This document shows positions 34,196-44,473 of a DNA stretch of 64,000 nucleotides, piece by piece (position 1 is the first letter of the stretch; every line of letters begins with the position of its first letter). The position numbers and the translations under genes are program-made. This DNA comes from Pseudoalteromonas apostichopi. GTDB lineage: Bacteria; Pseudomonadota; Gammaproteobacteria; Enterobacterales; Alteromonadaceae. The stretch is from positions 3,348,001 through 3,412,000 of the forward strand of contig NZ_AP028065.1 of assembly GCF_030297135.1 (NCBI RefSeq), in the 5' to 3' direction. The notes below the pieces were generated by a model that was not told the DNA's origin, made no database searches, and was given only the letters and a program-made list of their open reading frames with translations.

Positions 34196-36043
34196 TTACT
34201 CAACACCAATAAAACCACCGGTTTGATGTGACCACAGGGCAGCGTAGATGCCACCTTGTGAAATTAATTGTTGGTGAGAACCTTGTTCAACCACGCCACC
34301 TTCATCAAGCACAATGAGTCTATCCATTTGTGCAATAGTTGATAAGCGATGCGCAATTGCTATAACCGTTTTACCCGTCATTAAATCGTCTAAGCTGGAT
34401 TGAATTGCCGCTTCTACCTCTGAATCAAGGGCACTAGTTGCTTCATCTAATATCAAAATTGGAGCATCTTTTAACAGTACACGGGCAATAGCAATACGCT
34501 GTCGCTGACCACCTGAAAGCTTCACACCTCGCTCACCGACTTGTGCAGCAAAGCCTTTATTACCTTTGCTATCTTCTAAGTCTTCGATGAACTCGAGTGC
34601 CTTAGCTTGCTTTGCAGCAGCGAGCATTTCTTCTTCCGTTGCATCTGGCCTGCCATAAAGAATGTTGTCTTTTACAGAGCGATGTAACAGCGAGGTATCT
34701 TGCGTCACCATCGCAATATGTTTACGTAAACTTTCTTGGCTTACATCAGCGATGTTTTGACCATCAATACGGATAGTGCCCGAGTCAACATCATAAAAGC
34801 GCAGTAATAAGTTCACTAGGGTCGACTTACCAGCGCCAGAACGACCAACTAAACCAATTTTTTCACCTGGTTTTATATCAAGGTTTAAGCCATTGATAAC
34901 AGGGCCGCGATGGGTTTCGTTAGCCGCTTTACCATAGTTAAATTGCACATTCTCAAAGCTTATCGACCCTTTATCAACGTTAAGGGTGCTCGCATTTGTT
35001 TTATCATCTACTTCAATCGGCGTTGATAGGGTTTTCATACCATCAGCAACAGTACCAATGTTTTCAAACAGGCTACTGATCTCCCACATGATCCATTGTG
35101 CCATACCGTTTAATCTAAGAGATAAACTCACTGCAATAGCGATAGCCCCAACACTGATGGCACTAATAGACCACAGATACAATGACAAAGCGGCAATGCT
35201 AAATACCAGCAAATAATTAAGAGTATTGATAGAAAAGTTCAAGCTGGTAACTAAACGCATCTGCTTATATACCGGCTGTAAAAACACATCCATGCTGTCT
35301 TTTGCGTATTGCTCTTCACGCTGCGTATACGAGAATAATTTGATTGTTGAAATGTTAGTATAACTATCAACCACACGTCCGGTCATTTCCGAACGCGCAT
35401 CTGCCTGCGAGCTGGCTACTTTTTTGAGTTTGGGCACAAAATACATCTGAATTGCAGCATAAAGGACTAACCAAACTAACAATGGCAGCATCAAACGCCA
35501 GTCAGATTCAGCGACTAAAAATACCATGGCACCAAAGTAGACTACGATATACATTAGTACATCGAGCAGTTTCATCACTGACTCACGAACAGCTAATGAG
35601 GTCTGCATGACTTTTGTCGCAATACGACCAGCAAATTCGTTTTGATAAAAGCTAACACTTTGACGAAGCAAATAACGGTGCGCTAGCCAACGGATAGACA
35701 TAGGGTAGTTACCCAGTAGCGCTTGATGTAACACTGCTGAGTGAAAAAATACAACTATGGGCAATACTACCAGCAGCACAATTGCCATTTTTGTAAGCTC
35801 AGCCTGCTGCTCAATAAATAAGGTATCTGGGGTGTATTGACCGAGCCAATCAACTAATTGCCCCATATAGCTAAAAAGCGAGACTTCTAGAATCGCGAGT
35901 GCAGCTGCGCTTAAAGACATTAATAGCAATGAGAGTTCCATGCCTCGTGTATAATGACGACAAAAGGCGAATAAGCTATTAGGTGGTTGAGAAGGTTGCT
36001 CTTTCGGAAACGGATTGGTCATCCGCTCAAATAAACGATACAT
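34196..36043 (-). CDS. ABC exporter (fused membrane and ATPase domains)
   Basis: This 615-residue half-transporter has six membrane helices (residues 30-330) and a C-terminal ATPase. The ATPase shows Walker A GLVGRSGAGKST, the Q-loop VTQDTSLLHRSV, signature VKLSGGQRQRIAIARVLL, Walker B LILDEATSALD and the switch His in IAHRLSTIA. It belongs to the MsbA/MdlB type that exports lipids, peptides or drugs as a dimer. No accessory protein is nearby, so the cargo is unknown. Confidence 0.9.
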   Translation of the reverse strand: MYRLFERMTNPFPKEQPSQPPNSLFAFCRHYTRGMELSLLLMSLSAAALAILEVSLFSYMGQLVDWLGQYTPDTLFIEQQAELTKMAIVLLVVLPIVVFFHSAVLHQALLGNYPMSIRWLAHRYLLRQSVSFYQNEFAGRIATKVMQTSLAVRESVMKLLDVLMYIVVYFGAMVFLVAESDWRLMLPLLVWLVLYAAIQMYFVPKLKKVASSQADARSEMTGRVVDSYTNISTIKLFSYTQREEQYAKDSMDVFLQPVYKQMRLVTSLNFSINTLNYLLVFSIAALSLYLWSISAISVGAIAIAVSLSLRLNGMAQWIMWEISSLFENIGTVADGMKTLSTPIEVDDKTNASTLNVDKGSISFENVQFNYGKAANETHRGPVINGLNLDIKPGEKIGLVGRSGAGKSTLVNLLLRFYDVDSGTIRIDGQNIADVSQESLRKHIAMVTQDTSLLHRSVKDNILYGRPDATEEEMLAAAKQAKALEFIEDLEDSKGNKGFAAQVGERGVKLSGGQRQRIAIARVLLKDAPILILDEATSALDSEVEAAIQSSLDDLMTGKTVIAIAHRLSTIAQMDRLIVLDEGGVVEQGSHQQLISQGGIYAALWSHQTGGFIGVE

Positions 36044-36200
36044 AGACGACGCTTTTTAATAATCAAAGTAACCTTACTATACCATTTGAGTGTATTTTTA
36101 GCAGTTCATTTAATTTAAAAACTAATATTAAAATCTATCACTATTCAATTATTTACATCTAGTCGTATAAATGAAAATATAATAAGAAAAAGGAATTATG

Positions 36201-37031
36201 ATGAAAAAGTTTCTCTGTACGTTATCGATCATTTTCAGCTTACCGCTTTATGCTTATCAAACCGACACCTATACGTTTAAAGGTAAAAAAACAGCCATAG
36301 AAAAACCTGTGACGGTGACGATACCGGATGGCTATCAAGAATCAAAAAAATACAATGTTATATATGTCTTACATGGCTACAGTGGCAATCATAGTGATTG
36401 GACAAAGCTTACAGATATAGAAAAACTAGCAGATCAATATGATGTTATCATTGTTAATCCTGATGGTAACTATGGCTCTTGGTATCTAGATTCAGATATC
36501 GACAAAAGTTCGCAATACGAGACTTACATCGCTGAAGATTTAGTCAATTATATAGACTCAACCTATTCGACCAATCGGTCTAAAAGTGGGCGTGCAATCA
36601 CAGGCTTATCGATGGGAGGGTTTGGCGCGTTGCATATTGCTATCAATAACCAAGCACGGTTTGCTGCAGTATCAGGGATGTCTGCGGGGGTCGATGTTAG
36701 GCCGTTTAGTGCAGAGTTTGACCTTGCAAAAGTACTCGGCAGTTACGCTGAAAACAAAGAAAAATGGGATAGCATAGCCATTATTAATAACCTTCATAAA
36801 ATTGCTGCAGGCAATACGGCATGGAAAAAGGGGGCTGATACCTTACCGATTATGCTTGATATTGGTGTAGGTGATTTTTTTATAGAGCAAAACAGAGCAC
36901 TACATCAAGCTATGTTAGACCTGCGTATTCGCCATGATTATATTGAACGCCCAGGCATTCATGACTGGCACTATTGGAATAAAGTAATTGCCTATCAATT
37001 TTTATTTTTAACCTCTCATATGGCGCCATAA
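36201..37031 (+). CDS. secreted alpha/beta-hydrolase esterase (esterase D-like)
   Basis: This 276-residue exported protein has a signal peptide ending near PLYAYQ. The alpha/beta-hydrolase triad is visible: nucleophile Ser in GLSMGGFGAL, Asp in DIGVGDFF, and His in GIHDWHYWN. VIYVLHGYSGNHSDW forms the oxyanion region. It is related to esterase D and the feruloyl or acetyl-xylan esterase group. I choose the second of two adjacent ATG codons (36198 and 36201) because AAGGAA is better spaced from it. A VanZ-like gene follows three bases later. Confidence 0.83.
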   Translation: MKKFLCTLSIIFSLPLYAYQTDTYTFKGKKTAIEKPVTVTIPDGYQESKKYNVIYVLHGYSGNHSDWTKLTDIEKLADQYDVIIVNPDGNYGSWYLDSDIDKSSQYETYIAEDLVNYIDSTYSTNRSKSGRAITGLSMGGFGALHIAINNQARFAAVSGMSAGVDVRPFSAEFDLAKVLGSYAENKEKWDSIAIINNLHKIAAGNTAWKKGADTLPIMLDIGVGDFFIEQNRALHQAMLDLRIRHDYIERPGIHDWHYWNKVIAYQFLFLTSHMAP

Positions 37032-37034
37032 AGG

Positions 37035-37430
37035 ATGTTTCAACGTATTCTTGTGATAATTGCCATAGGCTTTTTTGGTTTTATAGGTTGGGTTATTTAC
37101 CTTGCTAATACCGGACAAAAGTCGGTATTTTTTGATCTCGTTGCAGTCATTCCTTACGGTGATAAGTTGGGGCATTTTTGCTTATTTGGTCTACTCACGT
37201 TATTTATCAACCTTGCCTTTAAATTTAAGACAATGGCTGTAGGGGGACGACCTATCTATTTAGCTGTGTTGATTGTTAGTACGTTTGTGATTTTAGAAGA
37301 GCTAAGCCAGTATTTTGTCGAATCGAGAACATTAGATTTTATCGATTTAATTGCTGACTTTGCGGGTATCGCAGTATTCAGTGCTATTTCAGCTTGGCTT
37401 TGCAAAAAGTTATATCCAACTAAGAGCTAA
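37035..37430 (+). CDS. VanZ-like membrane protein
   Basis: This is a 131-residue protein with four hydrophobic segments. The pattern GDKLGHFCLFGLLTLFINLA and LEELSQYFVESRTLDFIDLIADFAG matches the VanZ-like family, where the His, Glu and Asp residues are conserved. VanZ gives low-level teicoplanin resistance in enterococci. In proteobacteria the role is not known. It is coupled to the upstream esterase gene. Confidence 0.85.
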   Translation: MFQRILVIIAIGFFGFIGWVIYLANTGQKSVFFDLVAVIPYGDKLGHFCLFGLLTLFINLAFKFKTMAVGGRPIYLAVLIVSTFVILEELSQYFVESRTLDFIDLIADFAGIAVFSAISAWLCKKLYPTKS

Positions 37431-37491
37431 ACTTTCAGTAACTTGCTTGGTTTCGTCTATAATCAGTGTAGACCAAGCCTAAAAGTTGCGT

Positions 37492-38400
37492 ATGAACAGA
37501 GATACCTCAGATTATTTGTCAGATATTATTGATTTATTACTCGATGCTGTATGCGTAGTTGATGCCAAAGGTACGTTATTGTTTACTAATCCTGCCTTTG
37601 AAACAATCTTCGGATACACACCAGAAGAAGCTATAGATAGGAATATGCTGGACTTTGTTTACCCAGAGGACAGGGCCAAAACTATTAATGCCATAAACCA
37701 AATTGTGGTCAATGATCAGCATCCACGATTTGAAAATCGTTGGGTAAGGAAAGATGGCAGAGTGGTTCATGTATTGTGGTCTGTCTATTGGTCAAAAGAA
37801 AAACAAGTCAGAGTGGCTATCGCTTATGACATAACAGAGCAAAAAAATCTCGAACAAAAACTGATATATATGGCGGGACACGACCCCCTCACCGATCTTC
37901 CTAATCGTAGTTATTTAACTACCCAACTTGAAGAGTCATTATCAATTGCAAATACTATTTCAACAGTGATTGCAGTACTTTTTATCGATATAGATGGTTT
38001 TAAGCAAGTTAATGATGTTCATGGCCATGGCGCTGGCGACAAACTATTAAAAACGATTGCAATGCGCATTCGTCATGTTTTGAGAAAGGAAGACAGTGTA
38101 GGGCGCTTAGGCGGCGATGAGTTTGTGGTTATTCTCAATAGCATTAAACACAAAAGTGATGTTATTAAAATCGTTGATGAGCTAATAGCGGAGATATGTC
38201 AGCCTTTAGTTTACAATGATGCGGAGCTTACCTACTCACCCAGTATTGGTGCCGTGCTGTTTCCTGAACATTATGGTGATGCTGAATATTTAATTCAGTG
38301 TGCCGATAAAGCCATGTACAAAGCAAAGAATGAAGGGGGGAATCGTATGGTTTTTTATAATGATGGAATAAAGTTACCCGGCGCTAAAAACACAGGTTAG
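37492..38400 (+). CDS. PAS-GGDEF diguanylate cyclase
   Basis: This 302-residue soluble protein has an N-terminal PAS domain (about 10-125: AVCVVDAKGTLLFTNPAFE) with a PAC end (YDITEQKNLEQ). A C-terminal GGDEF domain makes cyclic di-GMP from GTP. The active loop RLGGDEFVVI is intact, and RKED five residues before it gives the inhibitory I-site RxxD. It is therefore predicted to be an active, product-inhibited cyclase. I use ATG 37492; a TTG six bases upstream would add two residues. Confidence 0.93.
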   Translation: MNRDTSDYLSDIIDLLLDAVCVVDAKGTLLFTNPAFETIFGYTPEEAIDRNMLDFVYPEDRAKTINAINQIVVNDQHPRFENRWVRKDGRVVHVLWSVYWSKEKQVRVAIAYDITEQKNLEQKLIYMAGHDPLTDLPNRSYLTTQLEESLSIANTISTVIAVLFIDIDGFKQVNDVHGHGAGDKLLKTIAMRIRHVLRKEDSVGRLGGDEFVVILNSIKHKSDVIKIVDELIAEICQPLVYNDAELTYSPSIGAVLFPEHYGDAEYLIQCADKAMYKAKNEGGNRMVFYNDGIKLPGAKNTG

Positions 38401-38519
38401 CGTATCATAAACTACAGTAGGTATATGGTTTCAACCTAATAATTTGTTTTCTAACTCATAACTATTGCACGAAATGAAATATTAGTTAGCCTTGAATGAT
38501 TCATTGAAGGAGTGAAACT

Positions 38520-39905
38520 ATGTTTAAGCGTAAAATAATAACAAATAGTGCTTTTTTTAGCTCATCACTGTTATTGGTAGCGGCGGCTCATGCCACAACA
38601 CCTCAATATAAAGAACAACAAGCTTTGCATGAAATTGCAAGTGCCGTTTCTAAAACACGTATAGAGCAAGATATTCAAACGCTGGTTGACTTTGGCACTC
38701 GCCATACTCTCTCTGAGACGAAATCAGATACGCGTGGTATTGGTGCTGCAAGACGTTGGATCAAGTCTGAGTTTGAGGCGATTTCTAAAGCTTGTGGTAA
38801 CTGCCTAGAAATCATTGAAGTAAAAGACACTATTTCCGGTGAAAAGCGTATTCCAAACCCGGTTGAAGTTGTCAATATTGTGGCTATTCAGCGCGGTCAA
38901 GTTGATGCTAATCGCATGGTTATGATGTCGGGTGATATTGATTCGAGAGCCTCTGATGTAATGGACTATACCTCAGATGCGCCAGGGGCTAACGATAATG
39001 CATCTGGTGTGGCTGGCGTGCTGGAATCGGCGCGAGTTTTATCAAAGTATAAATTTAATGGCTCAATTGTTTATGCAGCTTTATCTGGTGAAGAGCAAGG
39101 CTTGTTTGGCGGCAAAATTTTAGCTAAATACGCTCAAGATCATAATTGGCGTGTTCATGGTGTTTTAAACAACGACATGATTGGTAACTCAACGGGCATT
39201 AATGGGGTAACAGATAACACAACTGCACGTATCTTCTCTGAAGGTACTCGCGTTATAGAAACAAAAGAGCAAGCCCATAAACGCCGTTTTACGGGGGGGG
39301 AAGTTGACTCTGCAAGTCGTAACCTTGCGCGTTACATAGATACAATCGCAGACCGCTACATTGAGAACCTAGATACCATGTTGATATATCGACTCGATCG
39401 TTTTGGTCGAGGAGGGCATCATCGTCCATTTAACGATGTTGGCTTTGCGGCTGTGCGTATTATGGAAACCAACGAAAACTACAACCAACAGCATCAAGAC
39501 TTACGTACTGAAAATGGTATTACCTATGGTGACACCATTGACCATGTTGATTTTGCCTATGCAGCGAAATTAACTTCACTAAATGCGGTGACTATGGCTT
39601 CAATAGCGTGGGCTCCAGCACCGCCAACGGGCGTTAGTATTTCAGGTGCTGTAAAGCCAAGTACAACCTTAGCGTGGGATGAAAGTGATGATCCAACGGT
39701 GGTTAGTTATAAAATCTATTGGCGTTATACCAGCGAACCACAATGGCAATTTAGCCGTGATGTTGGCAAAGTAACAGAAGCAACACTGAAAAATGTCGTG
39801 ATAGATAACTACTATTTTGGTGTTGCTGCTGTGAACAAAGATGGTATTGAATCACCGGTTGTATTTCCTGGTGATGTTGGCGCATTCGAATGGCCAAACA
39901 AATAA
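38520..39905 (+). CDS. M28 family secreted metallopeptidase with C-terminal Fn3-like domain
   Basis: This 461-residue exported protein has a signal peptide ending near AAHA. The M28 zinc aminopeptidase core shows APGANDNASG (bridging Asp), SGEEQGLFG (Glu pair), NNDMIGNS (Asp) and GGHHRPFND (His). The first His ligand (GGHLDS in Vibrio aminopeptidase) is Asp here: MMSGDIDSR. The last 90 residues (VSISGAVKPSTTLAWDESDDP) form a fibronectin III-like domain. The stop directly abuts the end of the convergent kinase gene, with no spacer. Confidence 0.88.
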   Translation: MFKRKIITNSAFFSSSLLLVAAAHATTPQYKEQQALHEIASAVSKTRIEQDIQTLVDFGTRHTLSETKSDTRGIGAARRWIKSEFEAISKACGNCLEIIEVKDTISGEKRIPNPVEVVNIVAIQRGQVDANRMVMMSGDIDSRASDVMDYTSDAPGANDNASGVAGVLESARVLSKYKFNGSIVYAALSGEEQGLFGGKILAKYAQDHNWRVHGVLNNDMIGNSTGINGVTDNTTARIFSEGTRVIETKEQAHKRRFTGGEVDSASRNLARYIDTIADRYIENLDTMLIYRLDRFGRGGHHRPFNDVGFAAVRIMETNENYNQQHQDLRTENGITYGDTIDHVDFAYAAKLTSLNAVTMASIAWAPAPPTGVSISGAVKPSTTLAWDESDDPTVVSYKIYWRYTSEPQWQFSRDVGKVTEATLKNVVIDNYYFGVAAVNKDGIESPVVFPGDVGAFEWPNK

Positions 39906-42062
39906 CTAAATAGGAATAGTTAAGTCATAGCGAACACCACCCAGTTCGCTATGAGCTGCCATAATACGCCAGTTATGGGCTTCGACAATTTGTTTTACAA
40001 TCGCAAGCCCAATTCCTGAACCTGATTGTTTCACTGTTTTTAAGTCTGGCACTCTATAAAGATGGTCAAAAATCTTTGCTAAACTCTCGTCGCTGACGCC
40101 AGGGGCTGAATCTTCATAGCAGATTAATAACCGTGTTTGGTTTTGGCTAATCGTAAAATTAATTTTCCCAGGCTGCTGCGTGTACTTAATCGAATTACTG
40201 ATTAAGTTTGCAAATAATTGTGAAAGCCTTGTTGCATCACATTCTAGTGTTAATTCTTCCGTTATATTTTGTGTGAACCCAACTTCAAACTTATCAAGTT
40301 GAATAATCATATCTGCGTGTAAGCTTTGGAAATACTCTGTAGCATTAATTTTTGTTAGGTTGAGCTGAAAGCTATTTTGTTCAAGTAGTGATATTTTATT
40401 TAAATCACTGACTAAAGTAGCCATGTCGGTGATTTTTTGGTTGAGCTTTTCGTAAGTGAGCTCATTAAATTGAGTTAGGCCTGCTTGAAGGGTTTCAAGG
40501 TGTAAGCGTAAACCCGTTAGTGGACCACTTAGCTCGTGAGCAACTTGTGATAATAACTTACTACGTTGACTAATTTGTTTATCTAGATAATTTCGACGCT
40601 GTTCAATGAGTTGTTTTCTCTGTCTCACTCTTAATAATGCGATGCCCATTACAGCTAAAAGCAAGCTAAATATTAAAATACTATATAGGATAGTTTGGCG
40701 CTGAGAGGCAATAGCTTGGCTTTTTTCATTATCTTGGAGCTTTAAATCTTGAATAGCCAAGTCGCGGTCGCGCATAGCAATGGAGTTTTGCAGCTCAGCT
40801 AAACGTTGATTGTAGTTGTTACGGGCAAAACCTTTTTCAAGCTCAGTAATCGTTTTTTGATATAAAAATGCCTGTTGATAATCTGTTTGTTTTTCTGCCA
40901 CTGTTGTCAGATGCTCAAGGGCAATGATTTGTTTTTGTTGTTTATTCTTGGTTTTACTTAATTGGTAGGCTTGCTCTGCATAATGTTTAGCTTGATTAAG
41001 TTCAGTAGAGCCAATATATAGTTTTGCTAATGTGAGTAACACATCTATATATAAGTGATCGTCATGTTTTAGCTCAGTGATCACTTGTTCTTCAATTGCT
41101 AATGCTTGTTCTAGGTTATCCATTTTTAGCAAATTTATAGCAATATTATGGTTTGCCCAGGCAGAATTTCGAGTGCTGTTATAACTCGCAAACACTTGTT
41201 GTGCTTGTTTAGCGTAATCCAGTGCTGAAGTGTAGTTTTTTAGCCCATATTCACATTGTGATAGCTTAACAAGACTATGTCCGATATCAGAAAGAGCTCC
41301 AGTTTGCTTATCAAAATATAAGGCTGTGTTAAATTCGCCTTTTGCTTTTTCGAATTGTTCTAAATCTAAATAACTTTGCGCAATTGAATAACTTATACCA
41401 GCTTGCAGTGAAATAGACGGCGACATTTTCTGAATTACTTCTCGACGTTTTAATTTATATTCGAGAGCAAGGGTCAAACGATCTAACTGTTCAAGGTTAC
41501 GAGAGTAACCTTGGTATAGCATCTCTTTTTGTTTTAATGTTAATTCGCGTTTATCGTTGTGAATGTACGTCTCTAAAAGGGTCAAGGCTGCTTGGTACTT
41601 TCCAGAATTATGATAAGCACTAACAAGGCTCGCCACGGCATCAATCTCATAATCAGTAAATTGCAAACGCTGAAAAAGGGCAACATTTTGTTGAGACAGT
41701 TGAATAGCGGTCTCTAAGTCATTTTGTCTGTATGCCAATCGCGCTTTAGCTAGATACAACTCGCTATAAATAGGGGAGTCGTTTTTGTATTGGGGCATGG
41801 ATTCAAGTTCATCAAAAATAGTTTGCGCTTGTTGAAACTTTCCTAAGTGTATATAAACGTGTATCAATCTAACATTAAAGCTTATTTGATCTGCAAGGCT
41901 GGCAGTTTCGATAAGGTGCTTATCAATACTTATTAAATACTCATAACGTTTTTGATAGTCGCTGATTGTACTGGCTTCATCAATGTTGCTTTGCAGCGTT
42001 GATGCAAAAGCACTGCTGAGGTATAAGATACAAAACAGAAGGTAAGAGGTTTTAAGTTTCAT
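39906..42062 (-). CDS. periplasmic-TPR sensor histidine kinase, orphan
   Basis: This is a membrane kinase of about 718 residues. A signal or anchor segment (YLLFCILYLSSAFA) precedes roughly ten TPR-like repeats (about 30-430), a coiled coil, one membrane helix (ILYSILIFSLLLAVMGIALL) and the kinase core. The phospho-acceptor is His in VAHELSGPLTG, the N-box is LFANLISNSIKY, and the G-boxes are EDSAPGVS and GSGIGLAIVKQI. No response regulator is adjacent. I prefer ATG 42062, which begins a proper signal peptide; an ATG at 42092 is also in frame. Confidence 0.85.
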   Translation of the reverse strand: MKLKTSYLLFCILYLSSAFASTLQSNIDEASTISDYQKRYEYLISIDKHLIETASLADQISFNVRLIHVYIHLGKFQQAQTIFDELESMPQYKNDSPIYSELYLAKARLAYRQNDLETAIQLSQQNVALFQRLQFTDYEIDAVASLVSAYHNSGKYQAALTLLETYIHNDKRELTLKQKEMLYQGYSRNLEQLDRLTLALEYKLKRREVIQKMSPSISLQAGISYSIAQSYLDLEQFEKAKGEFNTALYFDKQTGALSDIGHSLVKLSQCEYGLKNYTSALDYAKQAQQVFASYNSTRNSAWANHNIAINLLKMDNLEQALAIEEQVITELKHDDHLYIDVLLTLAKLYIGSTELNQAKHYAEQAYQLSKTKNKQQKQIIALEHLTTVAEKQTDYQQAFLYQKTITELEKGFARNNYNQRLAELQNSIAMRDRDLAIQDLKLQDNEKSQAIASQRQTILYSILIFSLLLAVMGIALLRVRQRKQLIEQRRNYLDKQISQRSKLLSQVAHELSGPLTGLRLHLETLQAGLTQFNELTYEKLNQKITDMATLVSDLNKISLLEQNSFQLNLTKINATEYFQSLHADMIIQLDKFEVGFTQNITEELTLECDATRLSQLFANLISNSIKYTQQPGKINFTISQNQTRLLICYEDSAPGVSDESLAKIFDHLYRVPDLKTVKQSGSGIGLAIVKQIVEAHNWRIMAAHSELGGVRYDLTIPI

Positions 42063-42284
42063 AGTGCGGTTTATTATAAATTTATTCCGCATTAGTTTAG
42101 CATGCCATTCTTTTAAGTGGGGATGATTCGCTTATGTGACAAAAAGAGTTGCATTTTGCAATTATCCTTCTCGCATCTTGCAAGTAATTTGGATTGCTCG
42201 TTCATAAGATATTGTTATAAAAGTATTTATTTTTTGGAATAGTTGCTGCTTTAAATGATTACACATCCACAGGAGAGTGTCATT

Positions 42285-44471
42285 ATGAAAAGTAACATAA
42301 CCGTTTATCTACTATTCGCACTTGCAACGGGCTTCGTAAGTGCAGCACCATTTCAGCAGTGCCCAAGTAAAGCATTTTTGATTCAGGGAAAACCCGCGCA
42401 AATGTTTGGCGTTGACCTAGTATCTGCTAAATCTACAGTGCTAGCTGCAACACTCAATTTTACTTCAGAAGCTAACAACGAAAGTGTCAATGCGGTTGGC
42501 TTTAATTATAAAGACCAATATATGTATGGCTTTAGTAAACAATCCCCGAAAAGTGTTGTGCGAATTGGTGACGAATACATATTAGAGCGGTTAAATGTAA
42601 ATGGACTACCAGACACCAACTTTTATGTTGGTGATATTCAGGTAAATAGTGAAACTAATCAGGCTATTTATTATCTATATCACCCAAAATTTGGCTTGTT
42701 TGGTATAGATTTAACAGAACCATCTGATGCGTATCAAGCAGAATTAGTAGCGGACTCAGCTAATTGGGGTTTAGCTATTTATGATTTTGCGTTTCATCCT
42801 CATAGCAATCTTTTATATGCGGTTGAGTCAAATGGCGACTTATATGAGATAGATTTAGATAATAAGACACCCACTTTTGTCGCAAACCTCGACATAGCCG
42901 GCGATACCGGTGCAAATGGTGCCAGTTATTTTGATGTACAAGGCCAGTTTTATTTTAGTAATAACCGCAGTGGTAAAATCCATAAAGTAGATTTAGGTAA
43001 AAGCCCTGTAGATGGTTATACACCGACCGCTTCAGTATTTACTTTGGGGCCTACTTCAAACCAAAATGATGGTGCACGCTGCGCTATCGCAGAAGTAAAA
43101 GTAACTGATAATTCAATAGACTTTGGCGATGCACCCATGCCATATAAAACAGTACTTGCTGATAGTGGTGCCCGTCATTTGTTTGACCCTAATGAAGACC
43201 AATCAAATTTGATTTATCTAGGCGCATATGTTGATGGTGAAAATATCAACATAGAAGCAGATTTACAGGCATCTCCGGTCGATAGCTCTGATGATGGCGT
43301 TAAGTTTGTAACTGATTTCGTTGCTGGCTCTACTAGTCAGGTAATAGTAACAGCCCCTAATGATAATGGTTATTTATATGCTTGGTTTGATTGGGATCAA
43401 AACTTCCAGTTTGACTCTGATGAAATTACAGTGAGTAAATATCGCTTAAATCAAGGTGATAATAGTGTACTAGTCGATGTACCTAGTGATGCTGTAATGG
43501 GGGCTACATGGGCTCGTTTTCGTGTGACCGATGGCAGTGAGTTAAGCCCAATTACAGCCAGTGGTGGGGTAACAGGTGGCGAGGTAGAAGATTATCCAGT
43601 AACAACATATGGTAGCTTAGTATACCCAAGTGAAAATGGCTGGGTAACCCTTGCTTATGAAGATCAATGGCCATTTGCCGGTGATTATGATTTTAATGAT
43701 TTAGTTGTTAATTATCGTACAAAGTTAATAGAGAAAGATGGCCAAGCGCTTGGTTATAAGATTGAAGGAGAATTAGTAGGAATAGGCGCAAGTTACCATA
43801 ACGGTTTTGCTGTTAGATTAGCTCAGTCCTCAGGTGGAAGTTTAAAGCGAATATTACGAAACCAAGTAAATGAGAGCGAGATTAGTTTAATTATTAATAA
43901 TGAAGTGCAGACACACACCGTGTTAGAAGAAGGTGTTGATGATGCCATTCTCATTATAATGCCAGATACTTGGTCGTATGTAAGCAGTCAAAGCGGGTGC
44001 AGTTTCTTTCGTACTGAGAATGGTTGCTATACCAGTAGTAAAGTTGGTTTTACCTTGAGCGTTTCTTTAAATACCGGTGTTTCTTCAGTAAATGCACCGA
44101 AATACACTTTAGATCCTTTTATATTTGGAGCAGCTGGTTTCAGCCATGGGCAATTTTTAAGTGGAAAAGACCCAAGAAGTTGGGAAGTTCATTTAAAAAA
44201 TCAAGCACCGACAGAAAAGTTTGACCAAAGCTTTTTTAATTACCCTGAAAGTGATGATGCATCAAATAACCTATTTGGATATTACTTTCAATCACCTACC
44301 GGTTTACCTTGGGCTATTGAGGTTGGAGCTGAGTGGGCACATCCAAAAGAGAAAGTTGATATAACATTAGCTTACAGCGAATTCAAAATATTTGCAGAGT
44401 CATCTGGGCGTGAAAGCACACTTTGGTTTAATAGTGCAAAGCTGGCAAATGTTATTTTACGAGGAGAATAA
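42285..44471 (+). CDS. LruC domain-containing surface protein
   Basis: This 728-residue exported protein has a signal peptide (ending FVSAAPF). The N-terminal part (30-270) is a beta-propeller-like stretch of the DUF6923 kind. A GEVED domain follows (DFGDAPMPYKT ... GGEVEDYPV), then a C-terminal LruC domain with the hallmark YEDQWPFAGDYDFNDLVVNY. LruC proteins are cell-surface or secreted; their role is poorly defined. I choose ATG 42285, which has AGGAGAG seven bases upstream, over the ATG at 42255. A small lipoprotein gene follows two bases later. Confidence 0.85.
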   Translation: MKSNITVYLLFALATGFVSAAPFQQCPSKAFLIQGKPAQMFGVDLVSAKSTVLAATLNFTSEANNESVNAVGFNYKDQYMYGFSKQSPKSVVRIGDEYILERLNVNGLPDTNFYVGDIQVNSETNQAIYYLYHPKFGLFGIDLTEPSDAYQAELVADSANWGLAIYDFAFHPHSNLLYAVESNGDLYEIDLDNKTPTFVANLDIAGDTGANGASYFDVQGQFYFSNNRSGKIHKVDLGKSPVDGYTPTASVFTLGPTSNQNDGARCAIAEVKVTDNSIDFGDAPMPYKTVLADSGARHLFDPNEDQSNLIYLGAYVDGENINIEADLQASPVDSSDDGVKFVTDFVAGSTSQVIVTAPNDNGYLYAWFDWDQNFQFDSDEITVSKYRLNQGDNSVLVDVPSDAVMGATWARFRVTDGSELSPITASGGVTGGEVEDYPVTTYGSLVYPSENGWVTLAYEDQWPFAGDYDFNDLVVNYRTKLIEKDGQALGYKIEGELVGIGASYHNGFAVRLAQSSGGSLKRILRNQVNESEISLIINNEVQTHTVLEEGVDDAILIIMPDTWSYVSSQSGCSFFRTENGCYTSSKVGFTLSVSLNTGVSSVNAPKYTLDPFIFGAAGFSHGQFLSGKDPRSWEVHLKNQAPTEKFDQSFFNYPESDDASNNLFGYYFQSPTGLPWAIEVGAEWAHPKEKVDITLAYSEFKIFAESSGRESTLWFNSAKLANVILRGE

Positions 44472-44473
44472 TC

